Assembly (NCBI RefSeq): GCF_002208135.1
Contig: NZ_CP021646.1
Coordinates: 1,781,501-1,845,500, forward strand
Direction of reading: 5' to 3'
DNA: 64,000 bases
From: Pseudoalteromonas piscicida
GTDB lineage: Bacteria; Pseudomonadota; Gammaproteobacteria; Enterobacterales; Alteromonadaceae
Of the stretch, positions 7,755 through 17,318 are shown piece after piece (position 1 is the stretch's first letter; each line of letters begins with the position of its first letter). The notes under the pieces are model-generated. The model saw nothing but the letters and a program-made list of their open reading frames with translations. It ran no database searches and was not told where the DNA came from. Both the position numbers and the translations under genes were made by a program.

Positions 7755-9515
7755 TTATTCGCTGCTTTCGCCGAGTGCAACACCTTCTCTTCTTGGATCT
7801 GCACCACCAATTAAATGCGTACCGCGTACCTCAATGGCATGCAGACCTGAGTTTAAGTCACGGATCTGTACTTCATGACCTTTTTTTTCAAAATAAGGCG
7901 CTTGTTTTGTCAACTCAGTGCCTTTTTCAAGCGTTGTGTACTTATTGCGATTGGTGATTTTTGGTAAATCAATGGCTGCCTGTGGAGATAACCCCCAGTC
8001 AAGTACACCAATTAAGGTTTGAGCAACGTAGTTGATAATACGACTGCCGCCAGGTGAGCCGACGATTAATTTAAGCGAGCCGTCTTTGTTAAACACCATT
8101 ACGGGTGCCATCGAACTTCGCGGGCGTTTGTTTGCTTCTACTCGATTTGCGACCCATTTATCTCCTACCTTTGGAGAAAGCGCAAAGTCGGTTAATTGGT
8201 TATTGAGTAAATATCCGTTAACCATTACCGTTGAGCCAAATGCCATTTCAATTGAGCTTGTCATTGAAACGGCATTACCATCTGCATCCACAATCGACAC
8301 ATGGCTGGTCGAGGGTAATTCATAACTATCATCCATGGCGTACGCGAGTGCACCCGAAGTTGGATCGCCTACTGGGAAGTCATGATTATCCATCTCGCCG
8401 ATAAGTTTGCTGCGGCTAAGTAAATATTGTTCGTTAAGCAATGCTTTTGCTGGCACTTCAACAAAGTCAGGATCGGCTACATAAAAATCTCTATCGGCAA
8501 ACGCTAGGCGAGATGCTTGAGTAAAGAGGTGCAAGGCTTCTGGGTCATTTGCTTTATATTTACTAAGGTCATAGGGTTCCAACAGCTTCATCATTTGTAA
8601 TACGGCAATACCGCCACTGCTAGGTGGCGCCATAGAGCAAACTTTGTACGCACGATATTCAGTACAGATAGCTGCTCGGGCTTTGCTTTTATAATGTTCT
8701 AAGTCGCTCAGTGCCAATTTGCCAGGCGCGATTTCAGACTTTTGCACAGCCTCCACCAATTGGGTCGCATTCTGTCCTTCATAAAAGGCTTGGATCCCTT
8801 GTGTCGCTACCTTGTAGTAAAGGTTTGCCAAAGGCTGATTCTTTTTAAGGGTCCCGGGTTGTAGTGCTTTACCGTCTGGATAGAAATATTCTTTTGCAGG
8901 GCTGAGCTTTGTTAAACCAGGATTAAGCTTTTTCTCAAGTAGCATATTCAAGCGTGGAGAGACAATAAATCCGTCTCGAGCTAAATCAATAGCCGGCTTA
9001 AACAATTCCTGCCATGGCAGTTTACCGTATTTATCATGTGCTGATTTAAACGCGTGCAGAATGCCTGGCACGCCAACAGAGCGACCACCCACCACAGCCT
9101 CAATCCACCTAACCGCATTGCCAGTATCATCTAAAAATAGATCGGGACCTGCAAGCTTTGGTGCAGTTTCTCTACCATCAAAACTAATTAATTCATTGTT
9201 TTTTTTGTTGTAGTGCAGGATAAATGCCCCGCCACCTACACCTGAAGATTGCGGTTCAACCAAAGTAAGCACAAGTTGAGTCGCTATCATAGCATCAACC
9301 GCACTTCCCCCTTTTGAAAGCATCAATTGACCTGCTTTACTCGCATAGGGGTTGGCAGCAACGACCATATACTTTTCTGCAGTGCGTGCTTCTTTAGATT
9401 GAAAACCCGTTGCGGCTTCCGGCTCTCTAATTTCGGTTTTTTGTTGCTCAGCTAAGGTGTTGGTTGAAAAGCTGAATGCGGCAATCACGGCTAGTGATGC
9501 AAGTGTATGTTTCAT
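7755..9515 (-). CDS. ggt: Gamma-glutamyltransferase
   Basis: The product is 586 residues from ATG 9515; a GTG at 9524 is a less likely start. A signal peptide (MKHTLASLAVIAAFSFSTNTLA) sends it to the periplasm. The proenzyme cleaves itself before the nucleophile Thr near residue 403 in the motif STSHVSIVDADGNAVS. The large-subunit glutathione-binding block GGGAFILHY and the small-subunit GSPGGSRI near residue 492 are present. GGT hydrolyses or transfers the gamma-glutamyl group of glutathione. It is divergent from the rhombosortase gene, with a 70-nt shared upstream region. Confidence 0.92.
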   Translation of the reverse strand: MKHTLASLAVIAAFSFSTNTLAEQQKTEIREPEAATGFQSKEARTAEKYMVVAANPYASKAGQLMLSKGGSAVDAMIATQLVLTLVEPQSSGVGGGAFILHYNKKNNELISFDGRETAPKLAGPDLFLDDTGNAVRWIEAVVGGRSVGVPGILHAFKSAHDKYGKLPWQELFKPAIDLARDGFIVSPRLNMLLEKKLNPGLTKLSPAKEYFYPDGKALQPGTLKKNQPLANLYYKVATQGIQAFYEGQNATQLVEAVQKSEIAPGKLALSDLEHYKSKARAAICTEYRAYKVCSMAPPSSGGIAVLQMMKLLEPYDLSKYKANDPEALHLFTQASRLAFADRDFYVADPDFVEVPAKALLNEQYLLSRSKLIGEMDNHDFPVGDPTSGALAYAMDDSYELPSTSHVSIVDADGNAVSMTSSIEMAFGSTVMVNGYLLNNQLTDFALSPKVGDKWVANRVEANKRPRSSMAPVMVFNKDGSLKLIVGSPGGSRIINYVAQTLIGVLDWGLSPQAAIDLPKITNRNKYTTLEKGTELTKQAPYFEKKGHEVQIRDLNSGLHAIEVRGTHLIGGADPRREGVALGESSE

Positions 9516-9597
9516 AATACCCACTTTGCTTACGTCTTATATTTGGCATCATAAAAGCAATTAGGCACAATATGCAAAAATAATAACGTGAAATCGT

Positions 9598-10182
9598 ATG
9601 TTTGAACTTCCAACTAACAAAGAATACCTCATTGGCCCTATGTCTTTGGCGATATTGTCAACAATACTAATGTTGTTCGGGCTTGGCCCATACTTAGATT
9701 TTGACAGAAATGCAATTGCTGAGGGGGAATTATGGCGTATTTTGAGCGGCCAGTTTACCCATAGCAATTGGTATCACCTGATCCTAAACCTGCTTGGTAT
9801 CTTATTTATTTGGTTATTACATGCCGAATATACAAGACTAAGAAAATATTGGCTGAATGTGATTTTTCTTGGCCTGTTTACTGGGCTGATGATCTTGCTA
9901 TTTGCCACAAACATTGTTGTATATACAGGTTTGAGCGGCTTATTACATGGGCTTATCGTCTGGGGAGCGCTAGAAGATATTAAGCGGAAGCTAACAACTG
10001 GATATCTGTTGTTTATTGGTGTGTGGGCAAAGGTGTGTTGGGAGCAATATGCGGGTGCAAGCGCAGATGTAGCTAAGCTGATAGACTCGAGAGTCGCCAT
10101 TGAAGCACATTTATTTGGTGCAGTTGGTGGTGTAATTTTAGCTGTTATCTATTTATTTTATAAAAGAAAAAAGCCAGCTTAA
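9598..10182 (+). CDS. rrtA: Rhombosortase
   Basis: This 194-residue integral membrane serine protease of the rhomboid superfamily has six predicted hydrophobic segments. Catalytic Ser113 lies in GLSGLLHG and the partner His171 in EAHLFGAVGG. The HLILNL loop (residues ~60) supplies the oxyanion-side His and Asn. Short length and motif spacing fit the rhombosortase subgroup. From family knowledge, rhombosortases process proteins with a C-terminal GlyGly-CTERM sorting signal, usually secreted by type II secretion. No GlyGly-CTERM protein was seen in this window, so its substrates lie elsewhere. Confidence 0.8.
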   Translation: MFELPTNKEYLIGPMSLAILSTILMLFGLGPYLDFDRNAIAEGELWRILSGQFTHSNWYHLILNLLGILFIWLLHAEYTRLRKYWLNVIFLGLFTGLMILLFATNIVVYTGLSGLLHGLIVWGALEDIKRKLTTGYLLFIGVWAKVCWEQYAGASADVAKLIDSRVAIEAHLFGAVGGVILAVIYLFYKRKKPA

Positions 10183-10194
10183 GCTGGCTTTTTA
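10171..10194. terminator. Bidirectional terminator
   Basis: A 10-bp perfect inverted repeat (AAGCCAGCTT / AAGCTGGCTT) has T-runs on both strands. It lies between the convergent rhombosortase and S9 peptidase genes and contains the rhombosortase stop codon. Confidence 0.85.
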
Positions 10195-10207
10195 TCCACT
10201 CATTTAA

Positions 10208-12691
10208 TTACAAGTTTTCTTTAAACAGCTTGTATATACGACGGTATTCATCCAACCAACTTGATGGTTGTCTAAAGCCATGGGGTTCAACCGGATAAAT
10301 TGCCGTTTCAAAGTCTTCCTTTTCTAGCTCAATCAGGCGTTGCACCAAGCGTACAACATCTTGGAAAAACACGTTATCATCAACCATAGGCGCATTGATC
10401 AAAAGCTTGTTCTTTAAACCTTCAGCATGATAGATAGGCGAACTGCGTTTGTATGCAATTGGGTCTACATCTGGGCGATTAAGAATATTTGAGGTGTACG
10501 GGTCGTTGTAATAAGCCCAATCGGTGACCGGACGTAAAGCCGCGCCTGCTTGGAATAGATCAGGCTGAGTAAATAGCGCCATAAATGTCATAAAGCCGCC
10601 GTACGAACCACCGTAAGTACCTACAGCTCCGCGGTCAACATTAGCGTTGTTCACCATCCACTCAACACCGTCCGCCAAATCTTCGATTTCTGGTTTACCC
10701 ATATGACGATAGATTGCCGTTCTCCAATCTCGGCCGTAGCCCTTCGAGCCGCGATAGTCCATGTCCATGACGACATAGCCTTCGCTCGCGAGAAGTGAAT
10801 GGAACATAAACTCTCTAAAGTAGTTAGACCAGCCCATATGTGAGTTCTGCAAATAACCTGCACCATGGTTAAAGATCACAGCCTTACGGTTTTTACCTGT
10901 TTCGCCTTCTTGATAATCTGCCGGGTAATATACTTTTGCGTACACCGGCTCACCTTGATGGCTTGAAGGAACGGCAACAATCTTAGGCGCAATCAGCTTC
11001 TTATTTAAAAACGCATCAGAGACCGTATTAGTCAGTCGTGACACTGCAGCTTTTGGCGCTGCATCTGCAACATAAAGCTCAGGTGGCATCATAATCTTTG
11101 AGTGAGTTAATAGCAGCTTTTGCTCATCTGGGCTTAACTGATAGTCAGTCAGGCCATCTAAATCAGTTATTTGCTCGTCTTTGCCGCTTTCTAAATTGAC
11201 GCGATAAATTTCGTATAAACCCGGATGGTCTTTATTTGCCTTGTAATAAACAAATTGACTATCGTGGGTTAAGGTTGGTTCAGATACCACAAACTTCCCT
11301 GAAGTCATTGCTTTTGCCTTACCGTTAAGCGGCTTAACATAAAGCTGACTATATCCAGTTTGCTCTGAAAGATAATACAAAGCGTCTTGGTTGTTTAACC
11401 AACCAAAATCATTGTAGGTATAATTGATCCATGCATCGTCGTGCAGACGGTGCTGAGAAACGAGTTGTTGTTTATCAAAATCAACGGTCGCTAACCATCT
11501 GTCTTTATTATCCCAAGCGCCGAGCATGACTGCAACCTGAGAACCGTCACTATTCCATTGGATAGCGGATTGACTCCAGCCCCATGTGTCGATTAGATTG
11601 ATGTCGCGAGGTGCTTTTTCACTCTGATATGATTCACCTTTTGCTTTTGCATTTTCGCGTTTTACATCGGCAAGTACGTCTTCATCAAAGCCAGGTAAAG
11701 TATCATAGCTCAGCGTGACTTGCTCTGATTTTGCTAAATCAATGAAAATAATATCAGAACTCATTGGTTTAGTGTCTGCAACACGACGGCGAGCTTTTAC
11801 CGGATCAATGTCACCGTTTTGACTCACGTAGTTAGGCATGATGTCAGAGTCAGAACGACTTGGTTTATCATCGGTGACCACGGCGATTAACTTGTCACCA
11901 GTAGGTGCTAAGCTAACTGAGATAAGCGTTTTTCCTTTACCAAGATAAAACTGATTATCTTGGATGCTTGCGTTATTCGCTTCTATCTCTTGATTTCTCG
12001 CTTCTCGATCTTTGCTGTTTTTGTGCGTTAGCGCGACGAATTGAATCAGTTTGTGTTGCTGCTCAGCGATATATCCATTTGGCTCTTTCACCCCTTCAGG
12101 CTTATCCGCTAAATGTAACTTTACCAGTTCTTTCGTTAAGCCAGTGGCTACATCGAACGCAAACAGCGTGTTGCCTGAACGGTAAGCTAATCGGTTATCA
12201 CTTAAGAATTGCGGAGCATACTCATAGTTTGAAGAATGAGTCACTTGTGTTATGGCACCAGACTTCAGGTCTTTAATGAAGATGTTGCCTTTAAACTCAT
12301 AAGATTGTAGCGTCCGCGCTTTATTATAAATCGCGTTTGCAGCACCAACAGCGTGCAAATCTGACAGCGAAACCGCTTCGCTTGTTTGTGCGCTACTGAC
12401 TTTAAATAGATCTCTTAACTCTGAACCAGCTTGCTTACGCTTATAGAAAACGGTTTTGCTATCAGCTCCCCAGTATGCGCCTTCTGGTTGTCTTCCCAGC
12501 CAATCGGGATGCGCCATTGCTTGTTTTAAGGTGATTTGCTCACCACCGAAATCAACGGGGGTAGCAACGACTTGTGGGACTGGTGAATTGGATTCAGCTT
12601 GTTGTGATTGCGAGTTTACTTCAGTGGTTTGACAACCCGAGAGGAGTAAACCTGAAGCAACTGCCATCGAGATAAGAGAGAGTTTCAACAT
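10208..12691 (-). CDS. S9 family prolyl oligopeptidase, lipoprotein
   Basis: The 827-residue protein begins with a lipoprotein signal peptide (lipobox LSGC, Cys ~20), so it should be membrane-anchored on the periplasmic side. The N-terminal half is a DPP-IV-like beta-propeller. The C-terminal third is an alpha/beta hydrolase with the nucleophile motif GGSYGG (Ser near 697), an Asp near 770 (MVDDNV) and a His near 806 (EPHGFR). It is likely a dipeptidyl or oligopeptidase with proline or other specificity. Exact cleavage cannot be told. It is monocistronic and ends at the bidirectional terminator. Confidence 0.88.
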   Translation of the reverse strand: MLKLSLISMAVASGLLLSGCQTTEVNSQSQQAESNSPVPQVVATPVDFGGEQITLKQAMAHPDWLGRQPEGAYWGADSKTVFYKRKQAGSELRDLFKVSSAQTSEAVSLSDLHAVGAANAIYNKARTLQSYEFKGNIFIKDLKSGAITQVTHSSNYEYAPQFLSDNRLAYRSGNTLFAFDVATGLTKELVKLHLADKPEGVKEPNGYIAEQQHKLIQFVALTHKNSKDREARNQEIEANNASIQDNQFYLGKGKTLISVSLAPTGDKLIAVVTDDKPSRSDSDIMPNYVSQNGDIDPVKARRRVADTKPMSSDIIFIDLAKSEQVTLSYDTLPGFDEDVLADVKRENAKAKGESYQSEKAPRDINLIDTWGWSQSAIQWNSDGSQVAVMLGAWDNKDRWLATVDFDKQQLVSQHRLHDDAWINYTYNDFGWLNNQDALYYLSEQTGYSQLYVKPLNGKAKAMTSGKFVVSEPTLTHDSQFVYYKANKDHPGLYEIYRVNLESGKDEQITDLDGLTDYQLSPDEQKLLLTHSKIMMPPELYVADAAPKAAVSRLTNTVSDAFLNKKLIAPKIVAVPSSHQGEPVYAKVYYPADYQEGETGKNRKAVIFNHGAGYLQNSHMGWSNYFREFMFHSLLASEGYVVMDMDYRGSKGYGRDWRTAIYRHMGKPEIEDLADGVEWMVNNANVDRGAVGTYGGSYGGFMTFMALFTQPDLFQAGAALRPVTDWAYYNDPYTSNILNRPDVDPIAYKRSSPIYHAEGLKNKLLINAPMVDDNVFFQDVVRLVQRLIELEKEDFETAIYPVEPHGFRQPSSWLDEYRRIYKLFKENL

Positions 12692-12784
12692 GTGACTTTC
12701 TTATAATAGTTAAATTTTCCTAATTTAAGCAGAAAGCCAGCGGAATTTCGACAGATTTAAGATTAAAAGCACGATGGGTGGGAC

Positions 12785-12813
12785 AAAAAAAGGCCAGCAT
12801 AGGGATGCTGGCC
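12785..12813 (-). terminator. Strong Rho-independent terminator
   Basis: A 9-bp perfect stem with an AGGG/CCCT loop is followed by TTTTTTT on the minus strand. It isolates the S9 peptidase gene from upstream transcription. Confidence 0.85.
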
Positions 12814-12960
12814 AAATACTCTCTGCGCTCACATAGTCGTTGATGGACAACGAGTATGAAATGAGGCCTATCCGCGCCTCACAATAGTAGACCGCGCTAT
12901 CAGAAAAGAGTTCCAAAAATAACAGTAAAAAATTAAATTTTTTATATCTACCCTGAGCTC
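12785..12960 (-). ncRNA. Candidate small RNA or purK 3' UTR
   Basis: The 355 nt between the purK stop and the S9 peptidase contain no convincing gene. On the minus strand a structured stretch (small hairpins GAGGC/GCCTC and CGTTG/CAACG) ends in a canonical terminator. Its stem is GGCCAGCAT / ATGCTGGCC followed by seven T (12785-12813). The terminator is about 235 nt beyond purK, which is far for a simple operon end. An independent small RNA or a processed 3' UTR product is possible. A 63-residue reading frame here has no recognisable similarity or ribosome binding site. Confidence 0.35.
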
Positions 12961-13046
12961 TGTTATAAAGAATGAGTTAACTCAATAGTTATCATAAGCT
13001 TAGGTTTTTAGTTAACAATGGACCTTTTTCGCTAAAAACAGTAGTA

Positions 13047-14195
13047 CTAATTCAAAATTAATTGCTGAGCAGTTTCCATCACCCCTGGGTAGTCTGCTTC
13101 GGGCAAGATGTCAGCGAGCTCTGCCAGTGCTTCGCCTAGCTTATGAAGTGAGTCAGCTGAAACATTAATATGGCCCATTTTTCTCCCCGGTTTCGCATCT
13201 TTGCCGTACCAATGACTGGTTGTTCCTGACACAGCTAGAACTTGTGATGGAATGTGACTTTGCCCTAAAACATTAATCATTGCGGTTGGGCGAAGCAGGT
13301 TTGTATCACCAATCGGTAAGCCAGCAACGGCACGGATATGGTTTTCAAACTGGCTCACGTGGGCGCCTTGTTGAGACCAATGTCCTGAGTTATGTACCCT
13401 AGGCGCTATTTCATTAACCAGTAGTTGACCTTCAACATCGAAAAACTCAATAGCAAGGACACCAACATAATCGAGTGCATTCGCGAGTTTTGCAAATGCA
13501 TCTTCCGCTTGCGCTTGAATATTGGCTTTCTCTTTACCCGCAATTGATAGGGTCAGTACACCATTTGTGTGCTGGTTTTCAGTCAACGGATAAATTTTAC
13601 AGTCGCCATTTTTAGCGCGCACACCAATAATCGACACCTCACGGTCAAACGGTATCATTTTTTCAGCGACGATAGAGTGAGGCTGTGCCTCAGTGCCGGC
13701 TTGCAAAAACTCGGACATTTCGGCCCAAGTACTGTCTATTTCAGACTCTGATTTTACTCGCCATTGCCCTTTACCATCATAGCCAGCCTGACAGGTTTTA
13801 ACGACCAACGGCATACCTAATTCATCAATAGCTGTGAGAAAATGTGCTTTATCCGTAATGATTTTGAACGGAGCACAAGGCACAGATGTTTTATCTAGTA
13901 GTGCTTTTTCTTTCGCGCGGTCACCGCCGGTGGCTATCGCTTCTGCGCCAGGGTAGAACTTACCGCTTTGTTGGCAAAGCGCTAAAACATCATGAGGAAT
14001 ATGTTCAAATTCGGCAGTGATGGCGTCAGCATTGTCAATGGCTTGCTGTAATGACTCTGGTGTTGTTGCAAAGGTAACGGGGTTTATTACCGTTTGGCTG
14101 CCAACATCATAAGCCAACACTTTTATATCTAGATGAGTTGAGGATAAACTCATCATACGGGCTAATTGTCCCGCCCCTAAAACAAGAATATTCAT
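13047..14195 (-). CDS. purK: 5-(carboxyamino)imidazole ribonucleotide synthase
   Basis: The 382-residue ATP-grasp enzyme converts AIR plus bicarbonate and ATP to N5-CAIR in purine synthesis. The N-terminal block MNILVLGAGQLARMM, the ATP-grasp stretch VVKTCQAGYDGKGQW near residue 134, and the metal-binding EIAPRVHNSGHW near residue 266 are typical. The start at 14195 is 2 nt after the purE stop, so purE and purK form one operon, as in E. coli. Length and motif set are complete. Confidence 0.95.
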   Translation of the reverse strand: MNILVLGAGQLARMMSLSSTHLDIKVLAYDVGSQTVINPVTFATTPESLQQAIDNADAITAEFEHIPHDVLALCQQSGKFYPGAEAIATGGDRAKEKALLDKTSVPCAPFKIITDKAHFLTAIDELGMPLVVKTCQAGYDGKGQWRVKSESEIDSTWAEMSEFLQAGTEAQPHSIVAEKMIPFDREVSIIGVRAKNGDCKIYPLTENQHTNGVLTLSIAGKEKANIQAQAEDAFAKLANALDYVGVLAIEFFDVEGQLLVNEIAPRVHNSGHWSQQGAHVSQFENHIRAVAGLPIGDTNLLRPTAMINVLGQSHIPSQVLAVSGTTSHWYGKDAKPGRKMGHINVSADSLHKLGEALAELADILPEADYPGVMETAQQLILN

Positions 14196-14196
14196 G

Positions 14197-14679
14197 TTAT
14201 TTCGCAGGATCTGGATTAGCTAGTACAGTTTCTGTTTGTTCTTTTCTGAACGCTTCGACTTTTGCAAAAATCTCTGGCTGCTGACAACCTAAAATTTGAG
14301 CTGCTAGCAAACCAGCGTTTGCAGCACCGGCGTCGCCAATTGCTAACGTTCCTACCGCAACACCTTTAGGCATTTGGCAAATTGAAAGCAATGAATCCAC
14401 GCCATTAAGCGTTTTTGATTTTACTGGAACGCCAAGTACAGGCAGACTTGTGAATGCTGCCGCCATACCCGGTAGGTGTGCAGCACCGCCAGCACCGGCA
14501 ATGATAACTTTGATCCCACGCTCTGCCGCTGTCGAAGCATAATCCGCTAAAAGCTGTGGAGTACGGTGAGCTGAAACCACTTTAGTTTCATAATCAATAC
14601 CAAATTTATCTAACATTTCAGCTGCATGTTGCATTGTAGGCCAGTCTGATTTTGAGCCCATAATGATGCCAACGGTCAT
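14197..14679 (-). CDS. purE: N5-CAIR mutase
   Basis: The product is 160 residues from ATG 14679, chosen because of the strong GAGGAAT ribosome binding site and the family N-terminus [14 protein letters not shown]. The frame is open further upstream, but the extra residues are not family-like. PurE interconverts N5-CAIR and CAIR. The SAHRTP block near residue 43 and GGAAHLPGM near residue 72 are the substrate loops. It is the first gene of the purEK operon. Confidence 0.95.
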   Translation of the reverse strand: MTVGIIMGSKSDWPTMQHAAEMLDKFGIDYETKVVSAHRTPQLLADYASTAAERGIKVIIAGAGGAAHLPGMAAAFTSLPVLGVPVKSKTLNGVDSLLSICQMPKGVAVGTLAIGDAGAANAGLLAAQILGCQQPEIFAKVEAFRKEQTETVLANPDPAK

Positions 14680-14811
14680 AATAATTCCTCGACTAATTTT
14701 GAACGATACAGGGCTAAGGTCCTTCACACCTTAGCTGCGGGCATTATACCTGAGTTCGTCTTTAATGCGAAGAATCAACTTATTGCAATTATCACGCGAT
14801 GGTCCCCTAAG

Positions 14812-15018
14812 TTATTTCGACACCACCAATTCCTCAATACTCAATGCTTTAGCACGCTTAAAGTGAGAGGCAAACGTCTTAGGCCCCATTATTAAGCACA
14901 ATACCGCTAGTCCACCTGGGACTAGCACCATTTTTAGAACTGGGCCGAGAATATAGCTGTAAAAAAAGATAAACGGGATGAACAAAATGTACCCAATGAA
15001 TAAGCTCAAATATTGCAT
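14812..15018 (-). CDS. Small membrane protein, TetR-linked
   Basis: This 68-residue protein has two hydrophobic segments (residues ~3-27 and ~28-46) and a short cytosolic tail. I do not recognise a family. An AGGAG ribosome binding site precedes ATG 15018. It is divergent from a TetR-type regulator, and two palindromic operators lie between them, so it is very likely the target of that regulator. A small membrane protein under TetR control may be part of a stress or efflux response, but this is only inference. Confidence 0.65.
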   Translation of the reverse strand: MQYLSLFIGYILFIPFIFFYSYILGPVLKMVLVPGGLAVLCLIMGPKTFASHFKRAKALSIEELVVSK

Positions 15019-15040
15019 AAAAACTCCTATTGAAATTTAA

Positions 15041-15074
15041 TGAGCGCGCTCAATTATATTAGTGAGCACGCTCA
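15041..15074. promoter_or_regulatory. Paired TetR operators
   Basis: Two near-identical palindromes lie 10 nt apart: TGAGCGCGCTCA at 15041-15052 and TGAGCACGCTCA at 15063-15074, each flanked by AT-rich bases. They sit in the short intergenic region between the small membrane protein and the divergent TetR-family gene. This is the expected site of autoregulation. Confidence 0.75.
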
Positions 15075-15147
15075 TTAATTGCAAACTTTATCTCTTAAAA
15101 AATCTGGAATTGTGCTACACTCTCTTCGCAAATAAAAAGGTAACCAT

Positions 15148-15672
15148 ATGAAAAAAAGAGAAATTACGTACAATAGAATTCTCAGAGTCAGTTGGCAACT
15201 TTTTCAAGACAATGGTTTTGAAAACACTACTACTCGGCAAATAGCCCAAGCGGCAAACGTGGCGACGGGAACAGTTTTCTCTCATTTCCCCACTAAGCTC
15301 GACATGCTCAAAGTAGCAATGCATAACCAAATAGATGAATTAATTAATGAAGCAAAAACATCAGATGAGCAGCATAGTGCTAGCTTAAAGTTACGCCACT
15401 ATGCAAAGTATTTATTTGCTTTTTATCTTAGCAATAGAGATTTCAGTAAAGAGCTGCTTTGTGGGATTATTTGGCATAGCGAATTCTTTAAGGGGCAACT
15501 CAATTTGTTCAAACACTTGTTATTCAGTGAGCAGGAATACAATGAGTTGAAAGCCACCGTTATGATGGATTGCTACTTTATGACCTTATTAGAAGGGTTA
15601 AGCAATGATCATAGTTCTGTTGACCAGATGCTGCATTCTCTATCTCAGAAGTTGAAACTGGTTAACCAATAA
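15148..15672 (+). CDS. TetR/AcrR family regulator
   Basis: This 174-residue protein has the TetR DNA-binding domain in its first ~50 residues. The helix-turn-helix is TTRQIAQAANVATGTVFSHFPTK (described here by its ends, residues ~28-50). The C-terminal ligand-binding part is variable. An AAGGTAA ribosome binding site precedes the ATG. It probably represses itself and the divergent membrane-protein gene through the two palindromes at 15041-15074. The ligand is unknown. Confidence 0.85.
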   Translation: MKKREITYNRILRVSWQLFQDNGFENTTTRQIAQAANVATGTVFSHFPTKLDMLKVAMHNQIDELINEAKTSDEQHSASLKLRHYAKYLFAFYLSNRDFSKELLCGIIWHSEFFKGQLNLFKHLLFSEQEYNELKATVMMDCYFMTLLEGLSNDHSSVDQMLHSLSQKLKLVNQ

Positions 15673-15674
15673 GT

Positions 15675-15693
15675 TGTATGATGTGTTCTTTAT
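15675..15693 (+). repeat. 19-bp repeat, copy 1
   Basis: TGTATGATGTGTTCTTTAT occurs here, directly after the TetR stop, and again exactly at 33734-33752. The surrounding bases differ. The function is unknown. Confidence 0.6.
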
Positions 15694-15819
15694 TGAATAT
15701 TCATACGAATTTACTTGTGCTTTTGAACTTCTGACCATATAAAGCATCTAGGACTAGTGTAATAAGCAAGTGCTTGGGAAAAGTTACTTAGTTCCTTATT
15801 TTTGTCTAACGAGGTCAAA

Positions 15820-16680
15820 ATGAAACGCGTCATCTTATTCCTTATCACTAACTTAGCAGTGATGCTTGTGTTAGGAATTGTATTATCTATCTTAATGTCT
15901 GTGTTTGGTATTTCTAGCCGAAGCTATACAGGCATTATGGTTATTGCTGCCGTATTTGGATTCGGTGGTTCTTTTATCTCTCTTTACATGTCGAAGTGGA
16001 TTGCAAAGAAATCAACAGGTGCCTATGTTATTGAGCAACCACGAAACGAAACTGAACATTGGTTAGTTTCTACTGTCGCAGAGCAAGCTAAAAAAGCAGG
16101 AATTGCGATGCCAGAAGTTGCGATTTACGACAGCCCTGAAATGAATGCGTTCGCAACCGGGCCGAGTAAAAATAACAGCTTAGTTGCTGTGAGTACTGGC
16201 CTACTCCACAACATGAATCAAGACCAAGCAGAGGCAGTTCTTGCGCACGAAGTGTCGCACGTTGCAAATGGCGACATGGTTACACTTACCTTGATCCAAG
16301 GTGTTGTAAATACCTTTGTTATATTCTTCGCTAAAGTATTGGCGGGTATTGTTGATAACTTCTTGAATGGCGATGAAGAAGAGTCAGGTGGAAGCTGGAC
16401 ATATTTTATTTTTGATATGATATTCCAGATCCTCTTTGGTATTTTGGCTTCTATTGTTGTCGCTTACTTTAGTCGTAAACGCGAATTCGCAGCAGATAAA
16501 GGTGCAGCGGATTTAGTCGGCGCGCAGAAAATGCGTTCAGCACTAGAGCGTTTGAAGCACAACCATGAATCGCAATTAGAAGGCTCAATGATGGCTTTTG
16601 GTATTGCTTCAGGCAAGTCTATTGCAGACTTCTTTGCTTCTCACCCGCCACTAGACGAAAGAATTAGAGCGCTGTCGTAA
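15820..16680 (+). CDS. htpX: Membrane zinc metalloprotease HtpX
   Basis: The product is 286 residues from ATG 15820, with a GAGG ribosome binding site; an upstream TTG at 15802 is not needed. Two N-terminal membrane helices are followed by the catalytic HEVSH motif (His143, Glu144, His147), two further hydrophobic segments, and a downstream Glu in REFAAD that completes the zinc site. HtpX is an inner-membrane heat-shock protease for misfolded membrane proteins, acting alongside FtsH. Length and layout match E. coli HtpX. Confidence 0.95.
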   Translation: MKRVILFLITNLAVMLVLGIVLSILMSVFGISSRSYTGIMVIAAVFGFGGSFISLYMSKWIAKKSTGAYVIEQPRNETEHWLVSTVAEQAKKAGIAMPEVAIYDSPEMNAFATGPSKNNSLVAVSTGLLHNMNQDQAEAVLAHEVSHVANGDMVTLTLIQGVVNTFVIFFAKVLAGIVDNFLNGDEEESGGSWTYFIFDMIFQILFGILASIVVAYFSRKREFAADKGAADLVGAQKMRSALERLKHNHESQLEGSMMAFGIASGKSIADFFASHPPLDERIRALS

Positions 16681-16724
16681 CTCTCTTTCAAATTCATACT
16701 TGGGCAACGATTAAGTTGCCCTTT

Positions 16725-17204
16725 TTACAACTCAATTTTGTAAAGATTATTTCCGATAGCGCTAAACCCTAGGCGTATGAGTAGGTTTAATGAACGTTGA
16801 TTATCAGCCGATACGTGCGCCAATATAACACTGAGCTTAAATGCAATCTGGCTTTTATTTGCAAATAGACAACATAATGCCTCAGACATCAGGCCTTTCC
16901 CCCAATAACTTGGCGTTAACTCATAACCTATATATAGACCCTCAACGTCACCGCCTTTGTGATAAAAGCCAATACAACCAATCACCGCTTTAGTGCTTCT
17001 ACAAACGAGGCAAAAACGGCCACCTCTACCTTCATATTGACGCTCAATATCCATCTGGATCATGCATTTAAGGTCTACTTCTGTGAGGTTGTCGCCGTAA
17101 TCGTTATACGCTTTTACCTGCGGTAAATTAAGTAGCGCTAACAATTGCGGATTATCTTTGTGCCTTATGGGCCTGATGACTAGCCTTGGTGTTTCAAATT
17201 CCAT
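16725..17204 (-). CDS. GNAT family N-acetyltransferase
   Basis: The product is 159 residues from ATG 17204, where the family N-terminus METPRLxIRPI appears; a GTG at 17243 would add 13 untypical residues. The GNAT acetyl-CoA site is seen as YWGKGLMSEAL near residue 108, and the closing helix SLNLLIRLGF near residue 140. It resembles the RimJ/RimL-like group with broad or unknown substrates. It is convergent with htpX and stands alone. Confidence 0.8.
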   Translation of the reverse strand: MEFETPRLVIRPIRHKDNPQLLALLNLPQVKAYNDYGDNLTEVDLKCMIQMDIERQYEGRGGRFCLVCRSTKAVIGCIGFYHKGGDVEGLYIGYELTPSYWGKGLMSEALCCLFANKSQIAFKLSVILAHVSADNQRSLNLLIRLGFSAIGNNLYKIEL

Positions 17205-17318
17205 AAAATGCTCGGGTCTAAGTATCTGCCGCCATGGTAGCACTTATTGCAGCAAATACACCTTTCAATATTATGACCGCTTGCATTGCTTTATAATTTA
17301 GCATTTTTGGAGAATTAA

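Noticed and set aside
12725..12916. 63-codon leftward frame near purK
   Set aside because: It runs through a strong terminator hairpin, has no ribosome binding site, and no recognisable protein character.
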